This document shows, in pieces, positions 8,784 to 18,129 of a stretch of DNA of 40,516 bases. The stretch is from positions 1,264,671 through 1,305,186 of the forward strand of contig CP070652.1 of NCBI GenBank assembly GCA_020354645.1. The letters run 5' to 3'. Both the position numbers and the translations under genes were made by a program. Under the pieces are notes generated by a model. It saw only the letters and a list, made by a program, of their open reading frames with translations. It was not told the DNA's origin and did not search any database. The first letter of the stretch is position 1; each line of letters opens with the position of its first letter. This DNA is from Deltaproteobacteria bacterium (lineage in GTDB: Bacteria; Desulfobacterota; Desulfobacteria; Desulfobacterales; G020354645).

Positions 8784-9698
8784 ATGAATAGTCATCTACA
8801 AAGCGGCGTCATTGTCATAGATAAGCCCGCAAATATCTCCTCTGCAAAAGCGGTTGCTTCCGTCAAACGGATTCTCAGAGCCGAAAAAGCAGGCCATGCC
8901 GGAACACTTGATCCCCTCGCAACGGGTGTGCTCATATGTTGCCTCAACAGCGCAACAAAACTTGCCCAGTTTTTTTTAAACGGGCGCAAGAAATACAGCG
9001 CTGTGCTTCATCTTGGAGTACAGACAGATACGCAGGATTCTAGCGGAACGATTACGGATAGGTGTGAGTACACTGCACTTTCAGAACCAATGATACGTTC
9101 TGCAATTAAACAATTTCAGGGAACTATCGAGCAGCTTCCACCGGTTTATTCAGCATTAAAATATAACGGGGTTCCGCTCTACCGTCATGCCAGAAAAGGC
9201 AATCCGGTTCAGAAACCGCCTCGACAGGTGCATATTTCGTCAATTAATATTCTAAAGATAAATTTGCCGATGGTAACCTTTGAAGTCCTCTGCTCCGCAG
9301 GTACTTACATTAGAACACTTTGTTCTGATATCGGAAAATCCCTCGGATGCGGGGGACATCTAAAAGAACTGCGGCGAATTGAGAGCAGTGAATTTACCAT
9401 TAATGAAGCGTTGACTTTAGTTGGGCTTGAAAAACTTGCTTTTCGGGGTAACGTTTCAAAGCGAATAATCAGTATGGTAGACGCCCTGCGCGGTATGACG
9501 GCTGTAAAGGTTGACGATAAATTGGCCCAAAAAATAAAGTACGGTAACTTAATACGAAAAAATGATCTAAATCCGGTTGGGATCAAGGGGTCGGAAGGGT
9601 TCATCAAAGTAATCGACTCCGCTAATCAACTGATCGCAGTAATGAGACAAATTCCAACAGATGATAGATTAAATTATTGTTGCGTCTTTCCAAATTAA
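8784..9698 (+). CDS. truB: tRNA pseudouridine(55) synthase TruB
   Basis: A 304-residue protein with the TruB signature [14 protein letters not shown] around residues 37-50, containing the catalytic Asp. Other family motifs follow: [17 protein letters not shown], then [19 protein letters not shown] and [14 protein letters not shown]. The C-terminal part is a PUA-like domain with [15 protein letters not shown]. TruB makes pseudouridine 55 in the T loop of tRNAs. It is encoded between nrnA and rpsO within the same transcriptional run. Length is normal. Confidence 0.96.
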   Translation: MNSHLQSGVIVIDKPANISSAKAVASVKRILRAEKAGHAGTLDPLATGVLICCLNSATKLAQFFLNGRKKYSAVLHLGVQTDTQDSSGTITDRCEYTALSEPMIRSAIKQFQGTIEQLPPVYSALKYNGVPLYRHARKGNPVQKPPRQVHISSINILKINLPMVTFEVLCSAGTYIRTLCSDIGKSLGCGGHLKELRRIESSEFTINEALTLVGLEKLAFRGNVSKRIISMVDALRGMTAVKVDDKLAQKIKYGNLIRKNDLNPVGIKGSEGFIKVIDSANQLIAVMRQIPTDDRLNYCCVFPN

Positions 9699-9738
9699 TG
9701 AATATTCAAAGGTAAATTTAAAAGGAGGTAAGAAAAGA

Positions 9739-10008
9739 GTGGCTCTTACAACGCAAGAAAAAAAGAAACTTATTAAGCAATTTAAACTGCATGAAAGTGA
9801 TACGGGATCTCCCGAGGTTCAAGTTGGCCTTCTTACCCAGCGAATATCCTACCTTACCGAGCATTTAAAGATTCATAAAAAGGATCATCATTCCCGCAGG
9901 GGGTTGTTGATGCTGGTAGGCAGGCGTCGCAGACTGTTGAACTATGTGAAAAGCAAGAATATTCACCGGTATCGTGCAATCATTGAAAGCCTCGGACTTA
10001 AGCGGTAA
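9739..10008 (+). CDS. rpsO: 30S ribosomal protein S15
   Basis: An 89-residue protein matching S15 over its full length, with [38 protein letters not shown] and the C-terminal [13 protein letters not shown]15 is a primary binder of the 16S central domain and in other bacteria represses its own translation. The start is GTG 9739 with a strong AAAGGAGG 10 bp upstream. The order truB-rpsO-pnp is widely conserved. Confidence 0.98.
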   Translation: MALTTQEKKKLIKQFKLHESDTGSPEVQVGLLTQRISYLTEHLKIHKKDHHSRRGLLMLVGRRRRLLNYVKSKNIHRYRAIIESLGLKR

Positions 10009-10066
10009 CAAATCAAATCTAACACGGAACAAACGAAATACATGGCGCCCCATAGGTTAGCCCAGC

Positions 10067-10163
10067 AACAGACTGAGTGGTCTGTGTTAAATCTTGCACA
10101 ATTATCATTTAATGGTGAAAGATAAGCGACTATTAAACAGGTAGAGGGATTTATGGTCGCTTA
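10067..10163 (+). promoter_or_regulatory. rpsO-pnp intercistronic hairpins
   Basis: Two inverted repeats lie between rpsO and pnp. The first has AACAGAC (10067-10073) facing GTCTG-TGTT (10080-10088, one bulged base). The second has an 8-bp perfect stem TAAGCGAC (10123-10130) and GTCGCTTA (10156-10163) with a 25-nt loop, directly followed by six T and then the pnp Shine-Dalgarno. In E. coli this interval holds a terminator and an RNase III-cut hairpin used for pnp autoregulation; a similar role here is inference. Confidence 0.5.
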
Positions 10164-10181
10164 ATTTTTTAGGAGAAAAAT

Positions 10182-12281
10182 ATGAAAATTTCACTAAACG
10201 CCCAAATTGGTGGAAAACCACTAAGTATTCAGACTGGCAAAGTCGCTAAACAGGCCAGCGGGGCGGTCGTCGTTCAATACGGAGAAACCATTGTACTGGT
10301 AACAGTCGTATCGACAAATGAGGAACGCCCTGCAGATTTTTTACCGCTTACGGTTGAATATCAGGAAAAAATTTATGCTGCCGGCCGCATACCCGGAAAT
10401 TATTTTAGACGCGAAATTGGAAGGCCCAGTGAAAAGGAAACCTTGACCGCACGCCTGATCGACCGCCCGATTCGACCACTTTTTCCCAAGAACTACCGCT
10501 TTGAAACACAGGTTATCGCAACGGTTTTGTCCATGGATCAGGAAAATGACCCGGACACACTGGCAATGAGCGGGGCCTCGGCTGCACTAACGATTTCCGA
10601 TATCCCCTTTAAAGGTCCAATTGCATGCGTGCGGGTCGGCCGGATAGACGGTGAACTCGTGATAAATCCGGCCATTAGTTTATGGGAAAAATCCGATATC
10701 AATCTCATCGTGGCAGGTTCCAAAACAGGCGTAGTCATGGTAGAAGCAGGCGCGGATATTGTAAAAGAAGCCGATATACTGGAAGCCATTTACTTCGGGC
10801 ACAGGGCCATGCAACCCCTCATCGAACTTCAAGAAAAATTAAGGGAGGCTGTCGGGGTACCCAAACGCCCATTTATGACGCCTGATAAGGATCCGGCATT
10901 GGTCAGCAAAATTGAAACTCAGGCTAAGTTGCCAATGCGAGAAGCCCTATTGATACCGGAAAAATTAAAACGTTACGCCGCTCTGGAACAAATTAAGGCC
11001 GATGTTGTGGAAAGTTTTGGAGAGGAATATACCGATCGGAAGGAAGAAATATATGAAATTTTACAAGACCTTCAAAAAGTGACATGCCGCAACCTTGTCC
11101 TGGAGGAAAACCGCCGTATCGATAACCGAAAATTTGATGAAATCAGACCGATTACCTGTGAACCCGGGATGCTTCCCAGACCCCATGGCAGTGCGCTGTT
11201 TACCCGTGGCGAAACCCAGGTGCTGGGGGTGTTGACCCTGGGATCAGGGCCCGATGAACAACGGGTGGAAACTTTAAGCGGTGAAGAGTTCAGGCCCTTT
11301 ATGCTTCACTATAATTTTCCTCCTTTTTCAGTGGGTGAAGTCAAGCGAATCGGAGGCCCTTCTCGTCGGGATATCGGCCATGGGGGTCTGTCTACCCGGG
11401 CCTTAGAGAAGATCTTACCTACCAAAGAAAAATTTGATTATACGATCCGGATTGTTTCAGAGGTACTGGAATCAAACGGCTCTTCATCCATGGGAACGGT
11501 GTGCGCAGGAACACTGGCACTGATGGATGGCGGCGTTCCAATAAAATCTCCTGTTGCCGGTATTGCTATGGGTCTTGTTTCAGATGGAGATCGGGTAGTG
11601 ATTTTATCTGATATTCTCGGGGACGAAGATCATACCGGGGATATGGATTTTAAAGTAGCCGGAACAAAGGATGGAATTACCGCACTTCAGATGGATATTA
11701 AAATTCTGGAACTTTCTCGTGATATCATGCAAAAAGCACTTGAACAGGCACGTGTCGGCCGGCTCTTTATCCTTGAAAAAATGCTGGAAACCCTGAAAGA
11801 ATCCCGTAAAGAAATTTCACCTTATGCCCCCAAAATTATTACGATTAAGATTAATCCAGACAAAATTAGAGAAATTATCGGACCGTTTGGCAAAATAATC
11901 AGATCGATTCAAAACGAAACCAATACCCGAATTGAAATAGAAGATTCAGGCATCGTTAAAATTGCAGCTTTCTGTAAAGAAGATGCCGATGCTGCTCAAA
12001 AGTTGATCAACGATATCGCCATGGAACCAGAAGTTGGGCGCGTATACGAAGGAACCGTTCAAAAAGTGATGGATTTTGGTGCTTTTGTCCAGATATTGCC
12101 AGGCACTGACGGCTTAGTTCATATCTCACAGCTTGCCAACCGCCGGATTACAAATGTATCCGACGTTGTCAAAGAAGGAGATAGAATTAAAGTCAAAGTA
12201 CTAGAAATCAGCCGTGATGGCAAAATTCGCCTGAGCCATAAGGCAGTTTTGGAAGAAGGTCATGGGGCAAGCGATAAATAA
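10182..12281 (+). CDS. pnp: polyribonucleotide nucleotidyltransferase (PNPase)
   Basis: A 699-residue protein with the standard domain order: first RNase PH-like domain (about 1-140), an all-helical linker, a second catalytic RNase PH domain (about 310-545, with [20 protein letters not shown] and the metal-site region [13 protein letters not shown]), a KH domain (about 552-615, loop IIGPFGK) and an S1 domain (about 620-690, [17 protein letters not shown]). It degrades RNA 3' to 5' by phosphorolysis as a trimer and can add heteropolymeric tails. ATG 10182 follows AGGAG at 10171-10175. The end overlaps the next gene by 20 bp. Confidence 0.98.
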   Translation: MKISLNAQIGGKPLSIQTGKVAKQASGAVVVQYGETIVLVTVVSTNEERPADFLPLTVEYQEKIYAAGRIPGNYFRREIGRPSEKETLTARLIDRPIRPLFPKNYRFETQVIATVLSMDQENDPDTLAMSGASAALTISDIPFKGPIACVRVGRIDGELVINPAISLWEKSDINLIVAGSKTGVVMVEAGADIVKEADILEAIYFGHRAMQPLIELQEKLREAVGVPKRPFMTPDKDPALVSKIETQAKLPMREALLIPEKLKRYAALEQIKADVVESFGEEYTDRKEEIYEILQDLQKVTCRNLVLEENRRIDNRKFDEIRPITCEPGMLPRPHGSALFTRGETQVLGVLTLGSGPDEQRVETLSGEEFRPFMLHYNFPPFSVGEVKRIGGPSRRDIGHGGLSTRALEKILPTKEKFDYTIRIVSEVLESNGSSSMGTVCAGTLALMDGGVPIKSPVAGIAMGLVSDGDRVVILSDILGDEDHTGDMDFKVAGTKDGITALQMDIKILELSRDIMQKALEQARVGRLFILEKMLETLKESRKEISPYAPKIITIKINPDKIREIIGPFGKIIRSIQNETNTRIEIEDSGIVKIAAFCKEDADAAQKLINDIAMEPEVGRVYEGTVQKVMDFGAFVQILPGTDGLVHISQLANRRITNVSDVVKEGDRIKVKVLEISRDGKIRLSHKAVLEEGHGASDK

Positions 12282-13527
12282 AACAACTCTTGATAACGGC
12301 ATCCGCATACTAACTAAAAATATGCCCTATGCACGCAGTGTCTCAATGGGAGTATGGGTTAATGTCGGCGCTCGGGATGAATCACCTTCGGAGAATGGCT
12401 TATCCCATATGATCGAGCACATGATATTTAAAGGGACCCAAAAACGAACGGCATTCCAAATTGCAAAACAATTTGACGCAATCGGGGGACAAACAAACGC
12501 GTTTACAAGCTTTGAATACACCTGTTATCACGCCAGAGTGATCGATGCCCACCTGGAAATTATGGTGGATATTCTATCGGATATTTTCCTAAACTCGGTC
12601 TTCGATGAAAGAGAAGTAGAAAAAGAACGTCCGGTGATTTTTCAAGAAATCAACATGGTCGAAGACAATCCAGAAGAATATGTTCATGTGCTTTCAGGCA
12701 ACTCTTACTGGGGAGACAATCCCCTGGGTCGTTCGATACTTGGCACACGCGAAAACGTTGTCAAGTTCAACACAGCAATTATAAAAAATTATTTTTATCG
12801 CTTCTATCAACCTGAGCATATCGTCATATCGGCAGCCGGAAATATATCACACGACTATTTTGTCGACCTCGTTCGCCCCGCCTTTGAATCAACCGAACCC
12901 GGAAACGGATTCCCAAAACGAACAACTCCTGAGGGTCATCCGCAAGTGAATATACATTACCGAGACTTGGAACAAGTTCATATATGTTTAGGAACAAAGG
13001 GAATTTCGATAACGGATCCCCGCCGGTATACCTTCTCGCTGTTAAATACCATTTTGGGGGGGAACATGAGTTCGAGGCTATTCCAGAATATAAGGGAACG
13101 CAGAGGATTGGCTTACTCTGTATATTCTTACGTATCTTCATATGTCGATACCGGTATTTTCGGTGCTTATGTTGCCGTCCAACCACATAAGGCCAAAGAG
13201 GTGGCCGCATTAATTATCGAGGACATGAACAAACTCAAAAATGATCGCGTTGACGAAATGGAAGTCAAGCATGCAAAAGACTACCTCATCGGCAACCTAT
13301 TACTTGCATCTGAAAGTGTCGATAATCAGATGGTTCGACTCGCACAAAATGAGATAAACTTCGGCTATCATATTCCCCTGCAAACTTTAATAGATCATAT
13401 CGAATCGGTTTCAGAAGGAGATATCCTCACTTTAGCAGAAACCCTGTTTCAAAAAGATCAGCTGGGACTAACCGCCCTTGGACCGCTTAAAAATAAAAAT
13501 GCTTTTGGGGATATGTTAAAAACTTAA
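12262..13527 (+). CDS. M16 family zinc peptidase (processing peptidase-like)
   Basis: A 421-residue protein with the inverted zinc motif HMIEH in [14 protein letters not shown] near residues 47-51 and the downstream Glu in the [13 protein letters not shown] segment, followed by the second, inactive M16 half ([19 protein letters not shown]). It resembles single-chain bacterial processing peptidases of the PqqL/YmxG/MPP-beta type. These cleave short peptides or presequences; the substrate here is unknown. It begins inside the end of pnp and is followed by dut, an arrangement (pnp-M16-dut) common in several phyla. No signal peptide is visible, so a cytoplasmic location is likely. Confidence 0.93.
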   Translation: MGQAINKTTLDNGIRILTKNMPYARSVSMGVWVNVGARDESPSENGLSHMIEHMIFKGTQKRTAFQIAKQFDAIGGQTNAFTSFEYTCYHARVIDAHLEIMVDILSDIFLNSVFDEREVEKERPVIFQEINMVEDNPEEYVHVLSGNSYWGDNPLGRSILGTRENVVKFNTAIIKNYFYRFYQPEHIVISAAGNISHDYFVDLVRPAFESTEPGNGFPKRTTPEGHPQVNIHYRDLEQVHICLGTKGISITDPRRYTFSLLNTILGGNMSSRLFQNIRERRGLAYSVYSYVSSYVDTGIFGAYVAVQPHKAKEVAALIIEDMNKLKNDRVDEMEVKHAKDYLIGNLLLASESVDNQMVRLAQNEINFGYHIPLQTLIDHIESVSEGDILTLAETLFQKDQLGLTALGPLKNKNAFGDMLKT

Positions 13528-13602
13528 CCTGAAAGTTGGTTGCGGTTATTTTGTGTAAAGTTCGAAACAAAACCAAAAACTTTGAATTTTCGGCGTGCAA
13601 CG

Positions 13603-14061
13603 ATGGTTGATGACCCTGTCATTAAATTCGTCCGCTTACGGCCTGACGTAGATAAAGACTTACCCCTTCCCTGTTATATGAGCCCCCAAGCAGCCGGAAT
13701 GGATATTCACGCTGCGGTAGACGAGCCTTTTGTTCTGGGACGCGGTGCAATAGCCCTGGTTCCCACCGGATTTGCCATTGCCATTCCCGAGGGATACGAG
13801 GCCCAGATACGCCCACGAAGTGGTTTGGCTGTAAATCACGGAATTGGACTGATAAATTCGCCCGGCACGGTAGATGCTGACTACCGCGGTGAGATAAAAA
13901 TAGCCGTTGTTAACCTCGGCCGCAAAAAATATACAGTGCGACGGGGCGACCGAATTGCCCAGATGGTCATCAACAAAGTGTATCACGCAAAACTGAAGAT
14001 CGTCGAGCAGCTGCCCCCAACTGATCGCAACAGCGGTGGGTTCGGCCATACCGGAAAATAA
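13603..14061 (+). CDS. dut: dUTP diphosphatase
   Basis: A 152-residue protein from ATG 13603 ([12 protein letters not shown]). All five trimeric dUTPase motifs are visible: AAGMDIHAA (I), RPRSGLAV (II), [11 protein letters not shown] (III), RGDRIAQMV (IV) and [10 protein letters not shown] (V). It hydrolyses dUTP to dUMP and pyrophosphate, supplying dTMP synthesis and keeping uracil out of DNA. The frame is open back to TTG 13540, adding 21 residues that are not part of the fold, so the later ATG is preferred although its ribosome-binding site is weak. Confidence 0.95.
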   Translation: MVDDPVIKFVRLRPDVDKDLPLPCYMSPQAAGMDIHAAVDEPFVLGRGAIALVPTGFAIAIPEGYEAQIRPRSGLAVNHGIGLINSPGTVDADYRGEIKIAVVNLGRKKYTVRRGDRIAQMVINKVYHAKLKIVEQLPPTDRNSGGFGHTGK

Positions 14062-14110
14062 ACATCTGGGCGCCACCGCTGAGTTGCGGACAAAGAATAA
14101 ATATTTACCC

Positions 14111-14929
14111 ATGGATTCTGATAAGCCCGCTAACCCAAATCCGCTAAAAAATGAAGACTTCAGACTGGCCGTGTGCGTTTTGGCCAGTGGAAGTAAGGGA
14201 AATTCGATCTATCTTACCGACGGTACAACTGCCATACTTATCGACGCGGGTCCTTCCGGAATCGAAATTCAACGCCGGCTCAAGTCCAGGGGGCTTTCCT
14301 CTGAAAACCTTAGTGCTATCCTCGTAACCCATGAACATGCAGATCATATCCAAGGTGTCGGTTCACTTTCCCGTCGTTTGAGAATACCGGTATATCTCAG
14401 TCGAAAAACAGAAAAGGCTTCTTTTATATTCCAAAAGATTCAAAATCCCAACTATTTTGATTGCGGTTGCTCTTTTGACATAAACGATTTAAGCATTCAT
14501 CCCTTTTCCGTTTCTCACGATGCTGAGGATCCGGTAGGCTTTACAATTCAGAAAAACGGTTTGAAAATTGGTATAGCAACCGATCTGGGGACTGCAACCT
14601 CGATGGTTAAACACCATCTTAAGGGATGCGCCCTTTTGATTCTCGAAGCCAACCATGATCCGGCTATGCTCATAAACGGACCCTATCCATGGCCTTTAAA
14701 ACAACGCATCCAAAGTAGAATCGGCCACCTGTCAAATAAAGAATCCAAGATTCTGCTGAATGAGGTCAAGCACAATCGTCTGCAACATGTCATATTGGCC
14801 CACCTGAGTGAAACCAACAATACCACTCAAAAAGCCTTGAGCACCGTCGGGCGGGCCTTGCAAAATTGCCCTACTCAATTAATTGTAGCCTCCCAAAACA
14901 GTTGCGGTGAGATAATACTGCTCAAATAA
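14111..14929 (+). CDS. MBL-fold metallo-hydrolase, WalJ/YycJ-like
   Basis: A 272-residue metallo-beta-lactamase-fold protein from ATG 14111; the frame is also open back to GTG 14036, inside dut. The N-terminal strand VCVLASGSKGNSIYL is the signature of the YycJ/WalJ and phosphodiesterase-like branch, and the metal motif THEHADH follows near residues 77-83. Downstream metal ligands are seen in SHDAED, EANHD and ILAHLSETNN. YycJ-type enzymes act as 5'-3' exonucleases or phosphodiesterases; the exact substrate is not given by sequence. It closes the long plus-strand run that began with rimP. Confidence 0.88.
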   Translation: MDSDKPANPNPLKNEDFRLAVCVLASGSKGNSIYLTDGTTAILIDAGPSGIEIQRRLKSRGLSSENLSAILVTHEHADHIQGVGSLSRRLRIPVYLSRKTEKASFIFQKIQNPNYFDCGCSFDINDLSIHPFSVSHDAEDPVGFTIQKNGLKIGIATDLGTATSMVKHHLKGCALLILEANHDPAMLINGPYPWPLKQRIQSRIGHLSNKESKILLNEVKHNRLQHVILAHLSETNNTTQKALSTVGRALQNCPTQLIVASQNSCGEIILLK

Positions 14930-15497
14930 TAAATTGCTGTTTACGGCAGGGCCTTCAAAAAATTGCCCCGACCCTCACCGTTATACTTCTTATTTCGAAA
15001 TGTTGGAGGTTACAAAGTTACTTCCAGCAAATCCCAGTATAGCGGTCTCCGGTATGTCATTACACCAATTACGTCACTTTTCCCCGGACGACGTTACCCC
15101 CTTGTTTTCGAGAACGGTTTTTCGAGAATCACGAACAAACGGGTTGTTGCCCAAATATTTTTGAACGGTCATTAAAACGTTTTTGAATTCATAAATCTTC
15201 ACGCAGCGGAAGAAAAGCGCTTTGAACCTGTTTGAGTACCGCGCGCAGGCGGGACGAGTTTTCAAAGCGCCTGGAGCAAGCATTAGATTCATCAAAAAAC
15301 GTTTTAGACGCAGTGAAAATATCTTTGGGCAACAACCCGCAAACCATTGACACTGGGTTTGAAATAATTAGGTTTTCCATGAATATTGTAAATTTTAAAT
15401 AAGGTTTTGATAAAATATTGCATTTAAACCGTCTCGAGCGATGGGTAGTTTTGCCCACAAGATGATCGCTTTAGCGGTTCTAAAGGGAATCGCACAC
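14930..15497. other. non-coding region with a large palindrome
   Basis: About 570 bp between the MBL hydrolase and the siroheme protein. Short open frames here have no recognisable protein features. The only clear structure is the imperfect palindrome at 15141-15338, listed separately. Confidence 0.55.
15141..15338. repeat. large imperfect palindromic element, copy A
   Basis: Nested inverted repeats around a centre near 15240: GGGTTGTTGCCCAAA (15141-15155) with its exact complement at 15324-15338 (15 bp); AAAACGTTTTTGA (15174-15186) with TCAAAAAACGTTTT (15292-15305, one extra A); GCGCTTTGAA (15217-15226) with TTCAAAGCGC (15261-15270, 10 bp). The core carries TTGAACCTGTTTGAG and AGTTTTCAA, which recur in the palindrome at 40112-40359, so both belong to one repeat family. 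It encodes no protein and could be a non-autonomous mobile or REP-like element. Confidence 0.8.
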
Positions 15498-16292
15498 ATG
15501 AAGTGGACCCCGGAAGCCGAAACAGCCATTAAAAAGATCCCGCTCTTGGTAAGAAAAAAAGTACGTGTTCGTCTGGAAAAAAAAGCTCGGGTGGAGGGTA
15601 AAAAAATTGTATCACTTGATGATGTAAAGACGACTCAGGCCCGTCTTTTGTCGAGAATGGGATCAGAAATAAAAGGGTTTCAACTTAAAATCTGTTTTGG
15701 GCCCAATGGATGCCCAAACCGCACCAATATCAGTGATCAGTTGTACCAAAAAGTAGAAACCCTGTTAAAAAGTGAAGATCTGCTGAGCTTTCTTAAGAAA
15801 AGGGTCAAGGGAGATCTCAAGTTCCATCATGAATTCAAAATCACCCTTGCCGACTGTCCCAATGCCTGTTCGCAACCACAAATTAAGGATATCGGCATTA
15901 TCGGTGCCGTGTTGCCAGCAGTCGCCGATGAAACCTGCACGCAATGCGAGGCATGCCTCGAAACGTGCCAAGAGGGGGCTATCGAACTTGATACCCTGGG
16001 GCCGAGAATTGATTTTAGTAGGTGCCTTAAATGTGGAAAATGTGCACTGGCTTGCCCAACCGGAACATTGACCACCGACTGCAAAGGCTACCGGATACAA
16101 CTCGGAGGTAAGCTGGGCCGTCATCCAAAAATCGCTCAAGAGCTTCCCGGCCTCTTTAATGAAAAGGAAGTCATCGAAATTGTAAAAGCGTGTATTGCTG
16201 TTTATAAGAAAAAAAGTACCCACGGCCAACGGTTCGCCGAAATTTTCACAGATACAGATTTTGAGCAGCTGAAAAATAAGATTAATGTTTGA
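15498..16292 (+). CDS. siroheme/[4Fe-4S] sulfite/nitrite reductase-like protein with ferredoxin domain
   Basis: A 264-residue protein from ATG 15498; the frame is open back to 15441. Residues about 3-48 (WTPEAETAIKKIP...VRLEKKARVEG) resemble the small PCP_red domain also found in protochlorophyllide reductase subunits and DsrAB-like proteins. Then come the coupled siroheme-cluster motifs C-x5-C (CFGPNGC) and C-x3-C (CPNAC), followed by two ferredoxin-type [4Fe-4S] motifs, CTQCEACLETC and CLKCGKCALAC, each with a remote CP or CQ. It lacks the long substrate-binding half of full sulfite reductases, so it may be a small sulfite reductase-like or electron-transfer protein. No dsr or asr partner genes are nearby. 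Substrate unknown. Confidence 0.8.
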   Translation: MKWTPEAETAIKKIPLLVRKKVRVRLEKKARVEGKKIVSLDDVKTTQARLLSRMGSEIKGFQLKICFGPNGCPNRTNISDQLYQKVETLLKSEDLLSFLKKRVKGDLKFHHEFKITLADCPNACSQPQIKDIGIIGAVLPAVADETCTQCEACLETCQEGAIELDTLGPRIDFSRCLKCGKCALACPTGTLTTDCKGYRIQLGGKLGRHPKIAQELPGLFNEKEVIEIVKACIAVYKKKSTHGQRFAEIFTDTDFEQLKNKINV

Positions 16293-16368
16293 TGATACGT
16301 GTTATAATCGGTTAAACCAAACAGGGGCCTGAATTGATCGGTTTATAATTATAAGAATCAACGCATCA

Positions 16369-17157
16369 TCACCAAGGCCATAATTTTTGAAGATACTCAA
16401 AACTCGGCCAAAGGTCTCCTTCTTTGTGCGGTTCAAGGGTTACGACCGGCGGGTTCTTTCTCAGAGTTTTCAGCTTTTTGAAAAACGATTCAAAATCAAT
16501 ACCACCCTGTCCGACAGCCATGTGTGCGTCAGTTCTGCCGCGATTATCATGAAGATGCAACTGGCCAAGGAATGGTCCGAGAGAATCTAGCCATGCCTCT
16601 AAAGAAGTTCGGCTAAATGCAGCCTGGTGACCGGTATCCAGACAAAACCCAACGTTGTGATCGTCATGCCTTTCAAGAACGACTCGCATAACGTCAGGAC
16701 CGTGTTCATAAACATTTTCGAGCATCAATTGGCTCCCTTCTTCCTGAAGGTGACTACCGAGCCAAGACCAAATTTCCAGGCTGTTTTCAATCCACTCATC
16801 CTTGAAAAATCCATATCGTTTCCAGTCATAGCCCAAGTGGCAAACAACGGTTTTGGGCTTGAAAATAGGAACAAGTTGAAGCAACTGTTCGAAACGATGG
16901 CGGGTTAGCGCTCTAATGTCCGGATCAGAAGATCCGGCGCAGAGGTCAACAAAAGGGGCATGCATGGTGATGGTAAGACAGCGCTTTTGTAAACGCTCAG
17001 CCATGATGCTGAAATCGAATCGGTTAAAGCGTATCAATGCGGTAGCGTCAAGTCCTACTTCCGGATTCAATCCCTTCTCGATGAAACGATCGATATATGT
17101 ATCCCAAAGCATCGTAAAGGGGATATTTATCTGAACCTTGTCTTTAATCCAATTCAT
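16369..17157 (-). CDS. sugar phosphate isomerase/epimerase-like TIM barrel protein
   Basis: A 262-residue protein of the AP endonuclease 2 / xylose isomerase-like TIM barrel superfamily. Metal-ligand motifs are present: TMHAPFVDL (His), VCHLGYDW, LENVYEHGP (Glu), FCLDTGHQAAF (Asp, His), LHLHDNRGRTDAH and a terminal VTLEPH (Glu). These residues normally bind two or three divalent metals. Members include sugar epimerases, hydroxypyruvate isomerase and endonuclease IV; the sequence does not tell which. It is the last gene of the minus-strand run that contains era and the ATP-grasp gene, separated from the latter by about 130 bp. Confidence 0.85.
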   Translation of the reverse strand: MNWIKDKVQINIPFTMLWDTYIDRFIEKGLNPEVGLDATALIRFNRFDFSIMAERLQKRCLTITMHAPFVDLCAGSSDPDIRALTRHRFEQLLQLVPIFKPKTVVCHLGYDWKRYGFFKDEWIENSLEIWSWLGSHLQEEGSQLMLENVYEHGPDVMRVVLERHDDHNVGFCLDTGHQAAFSRTSLEAWLDSLGPFLGQLHLHDNRGRTDAHMAVGQGGIDFESFFKKLKTLRKNPPVVTLEPHKEGDLWPSFEYLQKLWPW

Positions 17158-17290
17158 CGTATTGAAAAAAAGTTGATTGCTCGCAGAAATGTATGCATAA
17201 ATAAAAACGATAGAATTTATAGAGTATTTTATTTCAAATGGTTACAATCCGACAGGCAGTTTCGCATTTATCAACAACGCCAAATGGTAT

Positions 17291-18118
17291 TCAAAATCCT
17301 TTAGCGATTCGATTTAGCCAATTATTTATCTCTTCAATGAGAATCTGATAGTATTTTTCCGACCCTCCCAGACCGCGTCGCCCAAAAAAATAGTTAATCT
17401 CGAGAAAATAGGCTTCATTTTTATCTGAAAAGATAATATCAAATCCTGCCAGATCAATTTTAGTTTTGCTACAAAATTCATTCGTTTCTGAAATCGCCAT
17501 CTCCTGAAGTTCATGATCAGTGTCAGTATCGATTATGGCCCCTTTCGCCAAACTGGCCTGAAAACATTCCGGGCTTTCTTGGACACGCCAGTAGGAAATT
17601 CGCTTTTGCCCGATCACGGCGACCCTGAGTGTTCTGTTTGAGTTATGAATATACTCTTGAAGAATAAATCCTCTTTGATTCGTTCGCTCATAATCAGCTG
17701 CTTTTTGTATGATTTTTTGTAATTGATTGGCCGTGCGAATCAAAAAGACAGTTTCACCCTCGCCCCCCCAATTAAATTTAAATAAAAACGGAAACGGAAA
17801 TTTTTTCGAAATTCCATTGAATTTAGCCCGAAAAGCCTCCACCGTTCGAAAAATTTCCGTTTTGGGATAATTGACATTGCTTTCCTGAAACAACCGTATC
17901 TGACTGATTTTGTCAGGATAACCAAAGCGTGTATCATAATTGGGAAATACATGGGCACAGTTTTGACGCACCAGCCTATACAGTGATTGGCTGCATCCTT
18001 GGGGAAGAATCACAGCATCCGCCGCCTGAATTGCTAGGCGGTCATCTGTTGTGGGTTGTCTTCCCGCGCAGATGATATTTCTGTCTGCTTTAAAAATGGG
18101 ATGAAACGAAACGATCAT
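17291..18118 (-). CDS. ATP-grasp (RimK/glutathione synthase-like) ligase
   Basis: A 275-residue protein with an ATP-grasp fold. Visible elements are the nucleotide-binding lysine segment FPFLFKFNWGGEGETVFLI, QEYIHNSNRTLRVAVIG, and the metal-binding end FDIIFSDKNEAYFLEINYFFGRRGLGG, with the Asp and the Glu/Asn pair of the family. The N-terminal 90 residues carry no recognised domain. Enzymes of this type join a carboxylate to an amine using ATP; the substrates cannot be predicted. It lies 11 bp downstream of era on the same strand, so cotranscription is very likely, although the functional link to Era is unclear. Confidence 0.82.
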   Translation of the reverse strand: MIVSFHPIFKADRNIICAGRQPTTDDRLAIQAADAVILPQGCSQSLYRLVRQNCAHVFPNYDTRFGYPDKISQIRLFQESNVNYPKTEIFRTVEAFRAKFNGISKKFPFPFLFKFNWGGEGETVFLIRTANQLQKIIQKAADYERTNQRGFILQEYIHNSNRTLRVAVIGQKRISYWRVQESPECFQASLAKGAIIDTDTDHELQEMAISETNEFCSKTKIDLAGFDIIFSDKNEAYFLEINYFFGRRGLGGSEKYYQILIEEINNWLNRIAKGF

Positions 18119-18129
18119 AAATCAATCCG

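Noticed and set aside
7088..14970. A 16-nt string (AAAAAATTGCCCCGAC) shared by 7090 and 14956 regions
   Set aside because: A match of this length with an A-run can occur by chance in 40 kb, and flanking sequences do not align.
14934..15175. Short open frames after the MBL hydrolase
   Set aside because: Two overlapping frames of 70-76 codons, no ribosome-binding site or family features, and they run into the palindromic repeat.
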